Positions 39,041 to 51,754 of a DNA stretch of 64,000 nucleotides are shown piece by piece. The stretch comes from Azolla caroliniana. Taxonomy: Eukaryota > Polypodiophyta. How positions within the stretch are numbered: position 1 is the first letter of the stretch; every line of letters starts with the position of its first letter. A program made the translations under genes and the position numbers. Under the pieces are notes generated by a model. The model was not told the DNA's origin, searched no databases, and saw nothing but the letters and a program-made list of their open reading frames with translations. The stretch covers positions 1,054,001-1,118,000 of the forward strand of contig JBHGNT010000018.1 in NCBI GenBank assembly GCA_043228905.1. Reading direction: 5' to 3'.

Positions 39041-39275
39041 AACCAGAAGAAAAGCTCCATTCCCCATTCAAGAGACTGTAGTAGAAGCAGAGGATATGAG
39101 ATCATACCAGCTTCAAACTCAGTATCCATTCAAGAGACTGTTGTAGAAGAAGTGGATATCAGATCATACCAGAATAAAACACCATATCCATTCAAGAGAC
39201 TGTGGTAGTAGAGTAGAAGAAATCACATCAAAGCAAAAGAAAACTCCATATCTATTCAGCGGGACTGTAGAAGAA
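38938..39275 (+). repeat. Minisatellite, about 62-bp unit
   Basis: The phrase tccattcaagagactgt followed by agtagaagaag, atatgagatcataccag and a-rich sequence recurs at about 38946, 39061, 39126, 39188 and, decayed, 39250. The last unit ends about 30 bp before the start codon at 39303, so part of the array is probably transcribed. Confidence 0.8.
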
Positions 39276-39302
39276 GAAGAAGAGAGAGCCCGATTACTGT
39301 AA

Positions 39303-40697
39303 ATGGCTTGTAATCTTCACACTTCTCGATCTCTTCCATTATCTCTGCATAGATTTCAACCTCATTCTTTGCACACAGTGGTAAGTAATGATCTAGCTGT
39401 TTGTTATTCTTTCGTCTTATGTCTTTTGTTTTCGTCATCGGAGTGTTGAAGAAAAACCTTCCGTTTGAGTATTTACAACAGAAAAAAGCCTAATATGAAA
39501 CCTGACATTGCGTCACAGGAAATCCTCAACTGTAAAGTTTCAGCACCAGAAAAACCTAAACTGTAAGAAATTTATTACAGGAAATGGTATCCTGTAAAAG
39601 TTTTCAATTACAGGAAACCATGAACCCAAAGCATGACTATAGTTTGTTTTGAAGAAAGCCTAGTTTTGATATATGCGAGCAACTGATTTCTAGTCTGAAA
39701 CAAAGTATAAAATTGTTTTGATATAGGCGAACAAGGTGATTTCTAGTCTGAATCATGTGCTCCTATAAATAGAATTTTTTAAGATGCAGCTTTTACCAGA
39801 TTCCGAAAATGTAAAGCATTTTGAAATTTCCTTAAAAATTGAGTGACATTTTGGTACTTATGGCATCGGTGAAGTGGCATTTAGAGAATTATAGCCTAGC
39901 TTAAGTGACATTTTGATAATTTGCCATATTCTGGGCAAAACTCTTCATTTCATGTGCACTTTGTAAAGATTCATTGCTTTTGCAGTGTCACCATAAACTT
40001 GAATGAAATGTAACTTTTGCAGAACTCTTCATGTTATGGTGCACTTTGTAAAGGTGGAGTGTACTTTTAGACTTATCATCTCTTTGGATTTAATTCATAT
40101 CCAGGGCAAAACCCTTCATGTTGTGTGCAAGAAGCGTGATAAAGGTGATCGAGATCGAGAAAGAGATAGAGTAGACTTTTGCACTTATCATGTGACATTG
40201 ATAACACCACCACCAAAAAATCTTGGAATTCATTGCTTGGAAAAGGTGAAATAATATAAGGGAAAACCCCTAAAAGACCCCTAACATTTTTGAATATTTA
40301 CTAGAATGCCATAAGAGTTCTCCAGAGTATCCTTCTGATATAGTCAGTGTTTGTATACTATATGGGGGTATTCTGGTAAGGTTTGAAAACTTAGGGTTAT
40401 TCTGATAAATATTCAAGTATTTTGATGTCTTTGCTAAGAATACTTAGGGTCGAAAGATTTCCATGCTTTTAATGTTTAGTGGGCATCTTTTTTTATTGAT
40501 GATCTTTTGGTGTGTAGAACACACAATGTGGGGAGACTGTAACAGTTAAAGGTGAGCCTTACATTGTCTGTGGTGTCACTTATCGATACCAGTTAAAAAG
40601 AGGTAAATATGAGCCATGCCAATCACGGCTTGATGTATTATCATCAGGAAGGTACCTTGTAAATCTCTATTTGGAGAACTTGTTGGAAAATTCATGA
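39303..40697 (+). CDS. Small conserved plant protein with putative transit peptide, 3 exons
   Basis: Exons are 39303-39380, 40105-40245 and 40518-40697, all GT-AG and phase 0, giving 132 residues. Exon 1 encodes MACNLHTSRSLPLSLHRFQP plus a few residues, rich in Ser/Arg/Leu without acids, like a plastid or mitochondrial presequence. The rest is compact: LHVVCKKRDKGDRDRERDRV, FCTYHVTLITPPPKNLGIH, then CGETVTVKGEPYIVCGVTYR and LDVLSSGRYLVNLYLENLLE. The pattern 'GETVTVKGEPYIVCGVTYRYQ' looks like a small beta-barrel-type fold and feels familiar from uncharacterised plant proteins, but I cannot name it. A charged RDKGDRDRERDR patch could bind nucleic acid (inference). Confidence 0.65.
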
Positions 40698-42190
40698 AAG
40701 CTTTTCTACATCAAATCTACTCGAGTTGGTGTTTGCAGAAGGCACTCATTTACTTCTATATGAAATTTTACATATAGACCGCCAATTTGTTTTTCTTCAC
40801 GAATGTGTAAGCCCTCTCTTTTTAACATGGCGAATGTCATGGAGAGACTTGTATACATAGTATTATTTCTTCCGAGTCTAATGTTACCTCAAGGATGAAA
40901 ACTTTCTCCCATTTCCTATAAACTAACCAACAAAAAGCCTTGTCAGCAATTTCTTTGCATATGATCTGTGAACAAAACAAACAAAAAATGTTTCTGAGTA
41001 CAAGTAGTTTTATACAACTGGCCACAAAATAATAACCAACTAATAGGAATGAGAGCTTGTGAAGATATATGAGTCCCATTTCTCAAATGCTTCTTTTAAT
41101 GTTCTTAGATATTCTGTTTGTAAATGTATGGTCTTCAATAATCCACTTCATTCAATTTATGGTAGTCTAATTCCAATATTGGAACTCTTATTGTGGCAAA
41201 CCTTAAGAAGTGTTTTTATACTTTAAATGGATTTGTTACGGAAGATGTCAATAGGACTGTGCAATGATGGTCCATCATGTATTTTTTCTATAATGATTTT
41301 CAATTTCTAATTCCCTTTATTTTTTGAAAAAGAAGAAGTGAACTTGTATGAAAATATGTACAATGGGATGAGAACTTACCTAGTGATAGTTTACTAGACT
41401 TCTACCAATACAGGTTGTTGGGTTAAAGGTTTGGCGACCAAAAATATTATTGGACATTGTTAATCAAAACAATTGAATTTTAACTATGGGTGTGTTGTTA
41501 AAATTATATTATGATTACATTCTACATTAATCTTCAATAGATGTGCAACTCATGTCCAATAGGAAGGGGTTCTAAGCTACCCTAACTAAGTAGGGTGTTT
41601 AGATATGAATTTCATTCAAAACTTGGGCGATAAGAGAGGATGCTTTAAACTTGGGACTCCAATCAAACTATGAGTAGTAGGAAACTTTGTGAAAGCATCA
41701 TATGATAAAGTCAACGGGATACCCTCTAGCTTTTTTGAGTTTGAAGAATATAAGCATGTACAATAAGTATAGCCTTCAAAATGATAGGCATCATATATTT
41801 TATGATTAAGCAATGGTGTCTTGATTTTAATTGATCTTAAAAACATGGTTTTTAAAGCCAAAAATGGAAAACGATTGTCATTAAGGAAGATTGAACGACA
41901 ATAATGAAACTACAACCATTACGCATACTATAAGAATGATTTACATATTTAGGTAGTTAGCAATTGGATTCACTATGGAAGACAACAAGGATGAAACTAC
42001 CCCAACTATCAACCATCCACTTGGCACATAACCCATCCAATACAGGCCCAAGGGACTGTTGGATACCAAGTGAAAGGATCTCAATAAGAACAAATGAGAG
42101 GAGAAACAAGTGAGGCATCAGACACCACATACGATGCAAATAGAATGGCGCTGGCACAACAAACACAATACAATACATTTATATTACTGG
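40698..42190. other. Intergenic, no gene seen
   Basis: This is AT-rich sequence. Minus-strand open frames at about 41616-41861 and 41957-42178 have no recognisable motif. Confidence 0.55.
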
Positions 42191-42194
42191 TGGG

Positions 42195-42600
42195 AAATCA
42201 GCAATGGTTCGAACCAAACCACAAAACCGAGGTTTAACAACTTAACGGTGTCAACGGTTCGGTTCAATTCGGTTTCAACAATCAAAAACCGCAATTTAAA
42301 CAGTTAAACGGTTAAATTTTATTTTTTTTTATAATTTTTTCAAAAATGATTTTTAACAATCTTTCCATTTTTACACCTTATTCTCACATTTTAGGAACAT
42401 ATTAAAAATTTTAAAATTCTAAATAATGAAATATTATAAATTTTAAAAAATTAAAAATTAAAAATTAGACCTATGTTGTAAACCGAAACCGAACCACGAA
42501 ACCATGGTTTTACGGTTTGAAAAATATATAACGGTCCGGTTTGGACCCTCTCAAACTGAACCGAACCGTTGCCGACTGTTATTTTCCGGTGCTAACAAAA
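42195..42600. repeat. GGTTCGGTT/AACCGAACC-rich dispersed repeat
   Basis: Two blocks rich in aaccgaacc, cggttcggtt and ccatggttttacggttt words flank an AT-rich centre (42310-42470). The same words occur at 3480-3910. This is probably a non-autonomous dispersed element. Ends and target-site duplication were not resolved. Confidence 0.5.
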
Positions 42601-43545
42601 AGTGATTGGCACGTGAAATGACCAGCATGTCACCATATCTGTCCCAGATATATACTAACTGAAAAGAAATTAAATTTACATAATATAGGATCAGTTAATG
42701 TCATGTAGTAACCAAGCATTCTCCAAATAGTAATTTTCCAGAGATGTTATGACACAACAGCATATTATATATTGGGGTAGTATTCTATTATTATATATTT
42801 TCAAACAGCAGGCACATCTGCGTATGAGACATCAATATCTCCTATACATTAAAAATCCTGAGACTCATTTGGTGATCTTGGAAATGCAGAACTTTCAACT
42901 CCCTAACCACCCTGCCAAAGAGGCATTTAGATATTCTCAACATCTAGGAGGATCTTGCACAACCAACTGATTCAAAATTTCACCTACAACTATTGAATCA
43001 TTGCTTCTATACAGATCTTCTAAGAGAAGTTCTACCTTTAACATCCATTCAATATTTAGCAATGTCAACATTATCATCACGACTTGTTATTTCTCAACCA
43101 ACCTGCATAGTTAACATAGTTGAGCACGGCATATATCCTAGCCAGTCTATTTGAAAATGGAGCTATCTTTCCTTCATATATTGACACACATAATCAGAAG
43201 TTACAATCAATATCAATCATATAATCCCAATTCCCGTTCTAAGAAGTTATTCTTCAATTAAATATTGACAACGTCTAAGAATCAACTGGCATTAATAAAA
43301 AGATATACAGCCCGCATTTCTGATTATTGACCAAATACAAAGAGATCCATTTGCAGTTGCAAATGCAAGAAAAACCACCATAAATATCATATAAAAGAAC
43401 TACATGCACTTCGTCTGACTAAATTGTACAGCTTGCCTGCTTTATATATAGTAGATACAATGCAATCACACTCGTCAAGACAACCGTTATTAAACCCACT
43501 TGACCTTAATTTTCTGATGCTTTCAACAAATGCCCACTTTATCTT
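42601..43545. other. Downstream intergenic of glyoxalase I
   Basis: This is AT-rich, probably including the 3' untranslated region of the glyoxalase gene. No other gene was seen. Confidence 0.55.
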
Positions 43546-46500
43546 TTACTCCAGCTCTTTCAAAAAATCTTTGTTGTCAACAAAAACCTGATATATCCAA
43601 AATCCTTGAATTAGATCATGTCTAAAAGGTGAAATCTGATGGAAGTTGGACTTTCAAATTTATTGCAGTCAGCCTCAAAAATAGTTTTTGAGGCTACAAT
43701 CCACTTATGTTACAAAAACTCTTAAATCCAATCTCCACTACATCCTGAGTCCACATCAGGGCATGATTAAAATTCAATTAAAAAGAAACTAAAACTAAAC
43801 CAACTCAACAAGCTTGTGAATACATGATTATGTACAGGATGTATCAAAGATCACAGCAACTAATAAATCTTATTTGTTTTAGACTTTGATCTTTTTGACT
43901 TGTTGAGTTTGTATAGAACTTCCTTTTGTAAAAAGACTCAGATGCATGTTTAGAAGTGGGGAACAATTGAATCAAAGGTAAATCTTAACAAAAAAAACAA
44001 TCATGGGATATGATGCATTTAGAGCGGAAGGACCCCTAATGAGCCAAGCTACAAGAAAAGTATATTGTTCTAAAATGATTAAGACGACTTTCTTATCCAG
44101 AGATATTACTAAAATCTTAATCAAGAGAAAATATTGTACAAAAGATGATTATGACAACTTCCTCATCAACACAAATTACTAACCGTTTTCCATCCATCTG
44201 GATCAAGGCATGCAAAAATCTTGGTATTGATTCCTGGCAGTGGTCCAGGCTCTCGAGTTATCTTCCCTCCTGCTGCTCGGACAGCCTCGGCTGTTTTGTA
44301 TACATCATCAGTTCCAAGGGCAACCTACAGTCATTCCAATGAAAAACAATATTGGCGGATAGAAAAATACCTAATGAAAGGAATAGTGTTCAAAGCTTAC
44401 TTTTGTCATGCTGAAAACAATGATGCAAATATTTTGTCATACCTGCGCATAAGCATTGCCCTTCTCATACTGGGTTACTCCGTAGTTATAGGTTAATTCC
44501 ATAACTGTGGACTTGTCTTCTGGACCATAGCCTAGCATTGCTATAGTATACTGAAAAAGAAGACAAAAAACACAAACTATAGTATCAGTATCAGATCTTT
44601 AGGAACAGTTATATTTCGCAGAAGAAACGATAATGTTGATAGCATATAGATTGCATTGATAAAAGAGAAATCAAACTTTCACCTTAAAAAATGGACGACA
44701 ATATAGCATTAGTCAAGTCTTTAGATTTTATTCAAACATAATCACAGTATCATTGTTGGGTGTAAAGGTTAAAAAACTCTCCATTTGAACATTTACAAAG
44801 GCCCTTTCACACTATCGCTCTCTTCAGAGCTTCTAGGACATATTTAAGTCACTTGACCAATGTGAATTGGCTCACGTTCCCTAAAACCATATTCTATTAA
44901 AACAATATATTTTTCCCCCTAAAAAATATTATTTTTGGGCTCTAAAAACCTATGTTATTATGTCCTCCCTCTCCTTTTCTCTGCATCTAAACCATTCTCT
45001 CTCCTGTCACTCCTACTCCAAGTCCACCATTACACATGTGGTACCAAAACAAACCTCGTGACCTATTTTCAATCGCCACATATTAAACTTACCAATGTAG
45101 TTATTGTTTTACATCTACTTTATGTATAATTTCATTAAGAAGTAGCAAATAGCCCTAGTAAAATTTGCACCTTGTATTCAGGCTTATCGATTGTTCGGAG
45201 AAGCTGCATTCCGTAAGCCTATATAGATAGAAACAATGAACAATGGCACTGAGATCATTGCATATTCCAGTTTAAAATATTCCTAATTTCTGACAAAATT
45301 CCCCAAATACCATTCATGTCTCACAAATTTCTCCAAATACCCTTCATTTTTCAAAATTTCAAAATACTCTTCAATATTCTCTCCATTTCCCTCTACGATT
45401 TCTAGAAAGATAATTTGTAGTGGGAAGAGTATTTTGAGAGTTTTGAAAATAGAAGGGATGTTTTGTGGAAAAATGAGTGATATTTTGGTACATTTCCCAG
45501 TTTTTAAAAGCTCAAATAAATGTGCAAGAAACGCATTACATTTTCATAAAATTTGATCGATTGATCAAGATCCCCAACTCTTAACATGACTTGGCAAAGA
45601 GGCTCTGGAGTGGGTCCCCTTTGAATCAGTTCGAATTTGTAGCCATCTGGGTCATCAATGAAAGCAATAATAGTACTACTTCCTCCTTTGACAGGACCTG
45701 GTTCTCTGGAAACCTTTCCCCCCTTGGCTTTAATAAGCTCTACTGTTTTATATACCTGCAGGTTATTATGAAAGCATTCTTACTATTTTTATAAGAGTTC
45801 AACAGAATCTCAAGCAGAAAATATTTTGTTAGTTCTATAAAAAGCACAAAGAAACTGATATGAAATCCTGAATAGAAATCTTGTCGTGCAAATATTTACA
45901 TCTTGGAATTCACAAATAACATCTAATGCTTTATAAGAATGGAATAGAAACCCTGAAAATAAACGTTCTCATATGAATACAGCTATCATATTTTTGACTT
46001 ACATCTTCTACTGCAATCCCAAAATGACCAAAACCTGACCCCAGGTTATACTTGTCAACACCATAGTCTGAAACACCATATGCAAAATAACAGATAAGAT
46101 AATGCCCATGAAAAAATACCAAGTAAACAAAAAGTAAGAACAAAGTAAAGGCATACTGTAAGTCAACTCCACAACAAAATGTGAGTCCTCTGGACCATAT
46201 CCTAGGAAAGCATTTGTGTATCTTTCATCTGGTATATCCCGTTTACGTAAGAGTTTCATACCCAGGCATTCTGTGTAAAACCTGTAACATGGTATACAGA
46301 ATCCCATTTTCAAAATCCTTAAAAATTCCTGATCAAAACGAAGTCAAAAGCTGAGCCACAAATTTGAAACCTACTTGATAGTCTTCTCTAGATCTCCAAC
46401 TCTATACACCACATGAAGAAATCTTCTACTATCAGTTTTTGCCCATTCCAAAATACTCTCATCACTTGCAGCAGATTCTGTGCCAGCAGCACTGGCCATT

Positions 46501-47220
46501 GTACAGATAGGACGGAAACTCTTCAACTGCTGCTGAAGACTGAGTCCTGCAGTGGCTCACATTAGCAAAATCTAAATGATTGGAAGCCAGTTCAAATCAG
46601 GACGATTAACATCCATAGAGTGCATCAATCTTGAAGAACACAAGTTCATTTTTCTACCTGCCTCCTATATTTTTCCAAAGGCTCTTGGTGAATCCCCAAA
46701 AGAATAAGTTTATCCACTGTTTGAGCACTTATAGCTCGATTGATCCTCTCTTTTTTATCTTTGGGGGATTGTACAAGGGTGTTTGAGGAAATCGTAAAAA
46801 CTCAGGGATATTACACATCATCATCATGCATGTTAAACCATTACTGACAGAAACAGCAGCATAAATCATACGTCATTCATCATCATCATACCTTGTCATC
46901 ATACATTGTCATCATCACACACATCATCATCATCATCATCATCATCATGCATGTTAAACCATAGTATGAACAATACATAGCATACGTACATTCGCATTCG
47001 TGAATGTTTCAATCATTCAAGTATGGTAAATACCATACATTTTTTAAGGTAAGCCAGTTAAGATAAAAAGTGTTAAAAATTTTTTTGGAATGATTTGATA
47101 ACATACGCATTCGTTTTCACGCGTATGAAAAAGAATTTTTGCTAATGCAATCGAGTATATTACGTACTATGTGTTAAACCATTACTGACAGAAACAGCAT
47201 GGTCATGGTCATGGTCATGG

Positions 47221-47257
<37 letters not shown>

Positions 47258-47708
47258 TACCACCATCACCATCACCATCACCATCACCACCATCATCATC
47301 ATCATCATCATTACCACCACCACCATCACCATCATAATCAGTTAAAACCATCAGGCATCATGCAAAAATGAAAGCATCGGAACCAATGGATGAAACAGGG
47401 AGAAAAAAAAAAACCAGGGCAGGCGAGAGAACTACCATCACCACAACAAAGACAGCAGCAGCAGCAGCAGCAACAACAAAGACAACAAAGACAACAAAGA
47501 CAACAAGAAATAGAAGGGAAGAGAAGAGCTTACCTGGAGGTGATGGAACAATGGAATACCTCGGACTGCGGGAACAGGAAGGAGTGGAAGAGGGACGAAG
47601 GAAGGGTCGAGGTCGAGCGGAGAAGAGCGCGAGGGATATGGTGCGGGAAGAGGAAGCGAGGTGAGAGAAAGCAGAGGAGGAGGAAGAGGAAGAGGAAAGA
47701 GAGGCCAT
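43546..47708 (-). CDS. Lactoylglutathione lyase, two-domain, plastid-type, 9 exons
   Basis: Glyoxalase I converts the methylglyoxal-glutathione hemithioacetal to S-lactoylglutathione. Exons are 47708-47534, 46546-46375, 46281-46157, 46067-46003, 45755-45540, 45218-45171, 44550-44443, 44324-44184 and 43587-43546. All are GT-AG and phase-consistent, giving 363 residues. Exon 1 encodes a Ser/Arg-rich transit peptide, and a second Met ([11 protein letters not shown]) precedes the mature domain. The N-terminal VOC half keeps all four metal ligands: His103 (RFLHVVY), Glu154 (VVELTY), His172 (GFGHFGI), Glu221 (YKFELIQRG). The C-terminal half ([38 protein letters not shown]) keeps the Glu, has Gln at both His positions, and is probably structural or altered. 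It matches the plant two-domain plastid glyoxalase I group. Confidence 0.95.
46868..46950. repeat. (CAT)n microsatellite in glyoxalase I intron 1
   Basis: CATCAT tracts (about 46875-46890 and 46920-46948) surround a duplicated 'catgcatgttaaaccat' phrase. Confidence 0.85.
47200..47340. repeat. (GGTCAT)n/(CAT)n/(CAC)n compound microsatellite in glyoxalase I intron 1
   Basis: About 130 bp of ATC/ACC/GGTCAT repeats produces an artificial Asp/Gly-rich frame. It lies in the 1-kb first intron. Confidence 0.95.
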
Positions 47709-48004
47709 GATGGGGTCTCAAAATGTACACATACAAAAAAACCCACACACACACACACACATACAAAAAAAAAACAGAGTATTACATATTTACATAGGTA
47801 CTACTTAACACTCTTAGGCCACCACAACACAATTATGTATACATACATACACACACACACACAACTCATCGAGTTCTCTCTCTCAAGTGTCTAAGTGCTC
47901 ATCTCGTGTCCACGATCACCCCTAAGTGTCGTGTTGTTTTGTGCCGACCCTATTATCTCTCACAATCTCGTCCATATGTATCGTTACACCCACCCCCCCC
48001 CTCC

Positions 48005-49072
48005 CATTCATTGAGAGTCCATATGGATATTTGTTTCGTTTGGACTTCGTTTACGGATCTGCCACCTTCCATGGCTTTTGATGCCATTCTCATAGTAGTA
48101 GATCGTTTTGCGAAGATGCCACGTTTTCTTCCACGCACGAAGGCCGTTACTAGCCAAGAGACATTCGATTTACTCGTGCGCGAGGTGTTTCCGGCACCAT
48201 GGTCTTCCAGATGATATTCTCAGTGATCGCGGTCCCCGGTTCATCTCGAAACTTTTAGAGGCACGTGTTCAAACTCTTACATACTTCTTGCAAACGCTCT
48301 TCTGGCTACCATCTAGAAACTAACGGGCAAAGTGAGTGCATCAAACAAACATTGGAGCAATATCTTCGTTGTTTTGTCAGCTATTAACAAGACGATTGGG
48401 TTGATCTATTACATTTGGTGGAATTTTCTTACCACAACTCAGAACATTCTTCTACTAGATATTCACCATTTTTTGCAAACATTGGGTACCATCCTCATTG
48501 GTCGATGATTAACCATCCGGAACTACCGACAAAACCGACTGCTGAAGATCAACTCATTCGCCTCTGAGAAATTCCAGGTATCCTTTCGCCACAATTTTAT
48601 GTGATGCTCAACACACTCAAAACAAGGTCGTCGACCGTCATCAACGTGATTTATTGACTAAGTTTCAAGTGGGAGCTTGATTATGACTCTTAGAAGGTAA
48701 CATTAAAACCACGAGATCTTGCTACAAACTAGATTATCAATGTTATGTGATCTTTGGTAAGATCAATGATGTGGCATTTTGCCTTGATCTTCCTCCTCAT
48801 ATGCGTACTCACTCGGTCAAGTTCCTTGTTTCAATTTTGGAGCCCTACACAACAAGCTCTATTTCGGGTCGTGTTACATCTCCCACACCTCCAGCCGAAG
48901 ATTCAAATGGCTCTAAATATGAAGTTGTTGTCATTCTTGACTCCAAGGTTGCCTGCAACAAACTATATTATTTGGTTGACTCGTCAAGTTATACACCTAA
49001 TGATCAAACATGGGAGCCTACTGAGAATCTTGTTAATGCCTCTACATTTCACAACAAATATCCCCATTAGCC
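48005..49072 (+). pseudogene. Ty3/gypsy chromovirus remnant: integrase core and chromodomain
   Basis: Plus-strand fragments in shifting frames give the integrase core: FDAILIVVDRFAKMPRFLPR, then HGLPDDILSDRGPRFISKLL, then [21 protein letters not shown] chromovirus tail follows: INDVAFCLDLPPHMRTHSVK, then a chromodomain-like KYEVVVILDSK...NKLYYLVDSSSY followed by DQTWEPTENL. Several stops and frame changes show that it is long dead. LTRs were not found. Confidence 0.75.
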
Positions 49073-49439
49073 AAGTCCGAAATCTTGTCTTCCGACTCAC
49101 GGAACTCGTCGTCGAAAAAAAGAGATTATGTCATACATTTTGGCTTACAAGGATTTGAACCTACAACTTCTTGGTTTATGTGTCAAACCTTTAACCCTTA
49201 TAACAACATATACAATCACGTATAATTATATCATATTATTAGTTATTATAAGATATTTAGAGTATTCTCGAACATGAGCCTAGAATATTCCATGATCATC
49301 TTAAATATCATAAATATCTAAAATACTCCTAAGAACATTCGAGAATACTCTATAAGGACCTTCAAAAACAAAACTCCTTCCATTAGTTATAAAATTTTAT
49401 AGATGAGTGTGTTATATACAAATCCCTATAGGGATGCGA

Positions 49440-50150
49440 TAGTTCCATCTTACATGGATGCCCACTGACTCAGGAAACGGAGAGGACGACCATTGTTGAA
49501 TGAAGGCTAGTCGTTGTCTTTCAACTCCATCGGAGCTGCCCACGAGGCCATCGTATTGGCTCTTTAGAGTGGCTACAACTTCACTTCATATCTCTTGCAT
49601 TAACATTATTGGATGCATTGTTTGACCGTTGGAGAACACCCGTCTACACCATTGTTCCCATAGAATCCAAAGAGTTAAATTGGCCTGACCAATTCCAACA
49701 CAACTTGAGATTTGGTAGTAATAGGAGTTGAGTGGATATTGTCGATGGTGGAAAAAAAAACCTCGTGCTTTTATCACCAAAGTCATCCCCTCCTCCCAAT
49801 GCTCGTAATTGTCAATTGGGGCCTATCGTGATAACCAACATACATTTCCCCACTTGATTGTGCCTTGCACCTGGCATGATTGCAATAGGTGGCCAAACCT
49901 TCGCCATATTCGATAGGTCTCGAGGCATTCCCACATAGCATGTCAGATTGATTTTGTTGCATTTGGGAAAGCTACACAATTAGGAGAGCTAAGGTTCCCA
50001 TGCTGCCACGCTCCAACCAGTAGTGCCTTATGTATTAATAACCATTGGAACGTGATAATTCGTGTTGAGAATCAAGCTCAACTTGGTTTAGTGTGTGAAC
50101 TCACCTTGAGAGTGAATAGACACTCCAATGGTCAAGAGTCACCATTATGT
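49440..50150 (-). pseudogene. LINE tail fragment with zf-RVT-like motif
   Basis: Reading on the minus strand gives ALLVGAWQHGNLSSPNCVAF, then an internal stop, then HAMWECLETYRIWRRFG, and later LTLWILWEQWCRRVFSNGQ. The Cys-His-Cys-Trp spacing and the late 'LW.LWE...RRVF' motif match the region after a plant LINE reverse transcriptase. Stops are present. Confidence 0.6.
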
Positions 50151-50557
50151 CACCACTTTGTATTCTAGCATTTAGTATGAGTCATAGAATTATATTCTAT
50201 GACACATAACTTATGAGCTTTCACATTCCCCATGCTCCATGAGTCTTGTAGTTAATGAAGAGAGAGGGTGACTATATAAAGCACCCTCCTCCCACCTTGT
50301 ACATGTTGAGTCTTTCTCCTTTGTTAATATATTTTTACCTTGTGTATACTCTGTGCCTTACTCCTTGTCTCTCTCACACACTCTCTCACTCTCTCTCATA
50401 CACACACAGTTCACATCTATTTCGCTTCACAAGAATCCATCTCTTGATTCTTTACAATTCGCAACCCGTGATGTTGTTTCCATATTTTCTGCCAAACCTT
50501 GGTGATAATTGTGTGAGGAACATGATATCTGTGCTAGACCTTTGCAACAACTAGCTC

Positions 50558-50803
50558 TTAGGCAGTTTGAGCGGCTAGAATGTAGCAACCCAATCTAGTG
50601 GTGAATTGGAAGAAAGGGATGACTTTGCTTCCTTGACCCGCATAAGGATCACACCACATCCATTGCAAAGGGTCCCAATTGACCTTTCGTAGCCATGTCT
50701 TCTCACGAGTACATATGTGCCATTCTGGTTGTACTTTGATCAGATCGGAATCTATAATCCATTTATGACCAGTATATGCGAGCACTCGAATTGTTGTATT
50801 CAA
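50558..50803 (-). pseudogene. Possible upstream part of the same LINE
   Basis: The open segment WDPLQWMWCDPYAGQGSKVI followed by PFFQFTTRLGCYIL looks like the spacer between RT and zinc region in plant LINEs. It lies in the same orientation as the fragment at 49440-50150. The assignment is weak. Confidence 0.35.
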
Positions 50804-50934
50804 TGTTAATGCCTCATTGTCTCACAATTCATGGCCTTTGATCTTGCCTAGTGGTTCCCTAACTCTTGGGATCAAAGAGCCCTCTTCCTCGTAGCCTATC
50901 CACTTCTCCATTGTCGTCCTTCCATTAGTGAAAG

Positions 50935-51352
50935 GAATACTTTAATAAACCATTAGGAAAACAATACCATCTTCTTAGACTCCAAAAGTAACAACCCCAA
51001 AGAACTACTCTAATCTCAATGATACTAGTTCATAATAGTCTTTCCTTCTTCTTTCTTTCTTCTACCAAGAGACTCCTCTCAAGTCTTCTAGCCTTCTTAT
51101 TCCTCCTACCCCCTTCTTGTACATATTCTATTCTTCCTCCGTCTCCCCCCTTTTTTTCTAAGAATACCCTCCTATTTATAGGTTTTTGGTTGCGTTATTC
51201 TTGTTTTCCCTTTTTCTTTTCTTTTTACATATCCTCGAGTTTATGTGAGACGTTTTTTTATATCACTATTTCTGCTTCGTCATCCCAAATTTATCATACA
51301 AGAAAGATCTCTTCGTCAACTTTCTTATGAATATTTTCTGTGGAAATTTGGA
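50935..51352 (-). repeat. LTR-like direct repeat, copy 1
   Basis: This is homologous to 51864-52305. Shared landmarks are gaatact...attaggaaaacaata, taatagtctttccttcttc, cctcctatttataggttttt and catatcctcgagtttatgtgag. On the minus strand it contains a CCTATAAATAGG TATA-like box, as LTR promoters do. Exact TG...CA ends were not resolved. Confidence 0.55.
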
Positions 51353-51511
51353 CTTAATCCTGCTTTGAAACGGTCCATATTAAACCATTCACACTCCGTT
51401 CCACCACGTAGTCTAGAGGCCAATAAATTCCCTCTCATAATCGATATACTCCATTGTTGATGACATTCGTAAACGAAAGAGTTCCTCTCGCACTTCCATC
51501 ACATTTCAACA

Positions 51512-51754
51512 TCAAATATACTTAGCTTTAAATTGTTTCACCAATAGTTGGTAATTCACTTGTTGGGTTGGTAGCAAGGACGCATACCAATCCCTTGCTC
51601 GTCCATAAAAAGTGGCCACCAATAGATGAAGCTTCTCAAAATCTGTCATATTCCCTATTGATACTGCATGATGTTCGAAGGTGGCCAAGAAAGCTTTGAC
51701 ATCTTGGATCCCATCACCTACAAAAGCAAATTGAAAAGCCATATTGGCTTCCAA
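51512..51754 (-). pseudogene. Retrotransposon gag fragment
   Basis: The open segment FAFVGDGIQDVKAFLATFEHHAVSIG continues through EKLHLLVATFYGRARDWYASL and QLLVKQFKAKYI. It fits the Ty3/gypsy gag domain pattern F-G-...-FL..FE.H...., L.G.A..WY.SL. It lies between the two LTR-like repeats in the orientation expected for a minus-strand element. No pol follows, so the element is internally deleted. Confidence 0.65.

Noticed and set aside
38552-39208. Glu/Lys/Arg-rich and Leu-rich open frames
   Set aside because: They are produced by GAA tracts on either strand, with no conserved domain.
38939-39275. CRISPR-like array of regular repeats
   Set aside because: Adjacent degenerate units without unique spacers in a plant genome make this a minisatellite. 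The same holds for the repeats at 3385-4260.
47368-47758. Plus-strand Lys/Thr/Arg/Gln-rich open frames
   Set aside because: They are antisense to exon 1 and the leader of the plastid glyoxalase I gene and are driven by CAA/CAG repeats.
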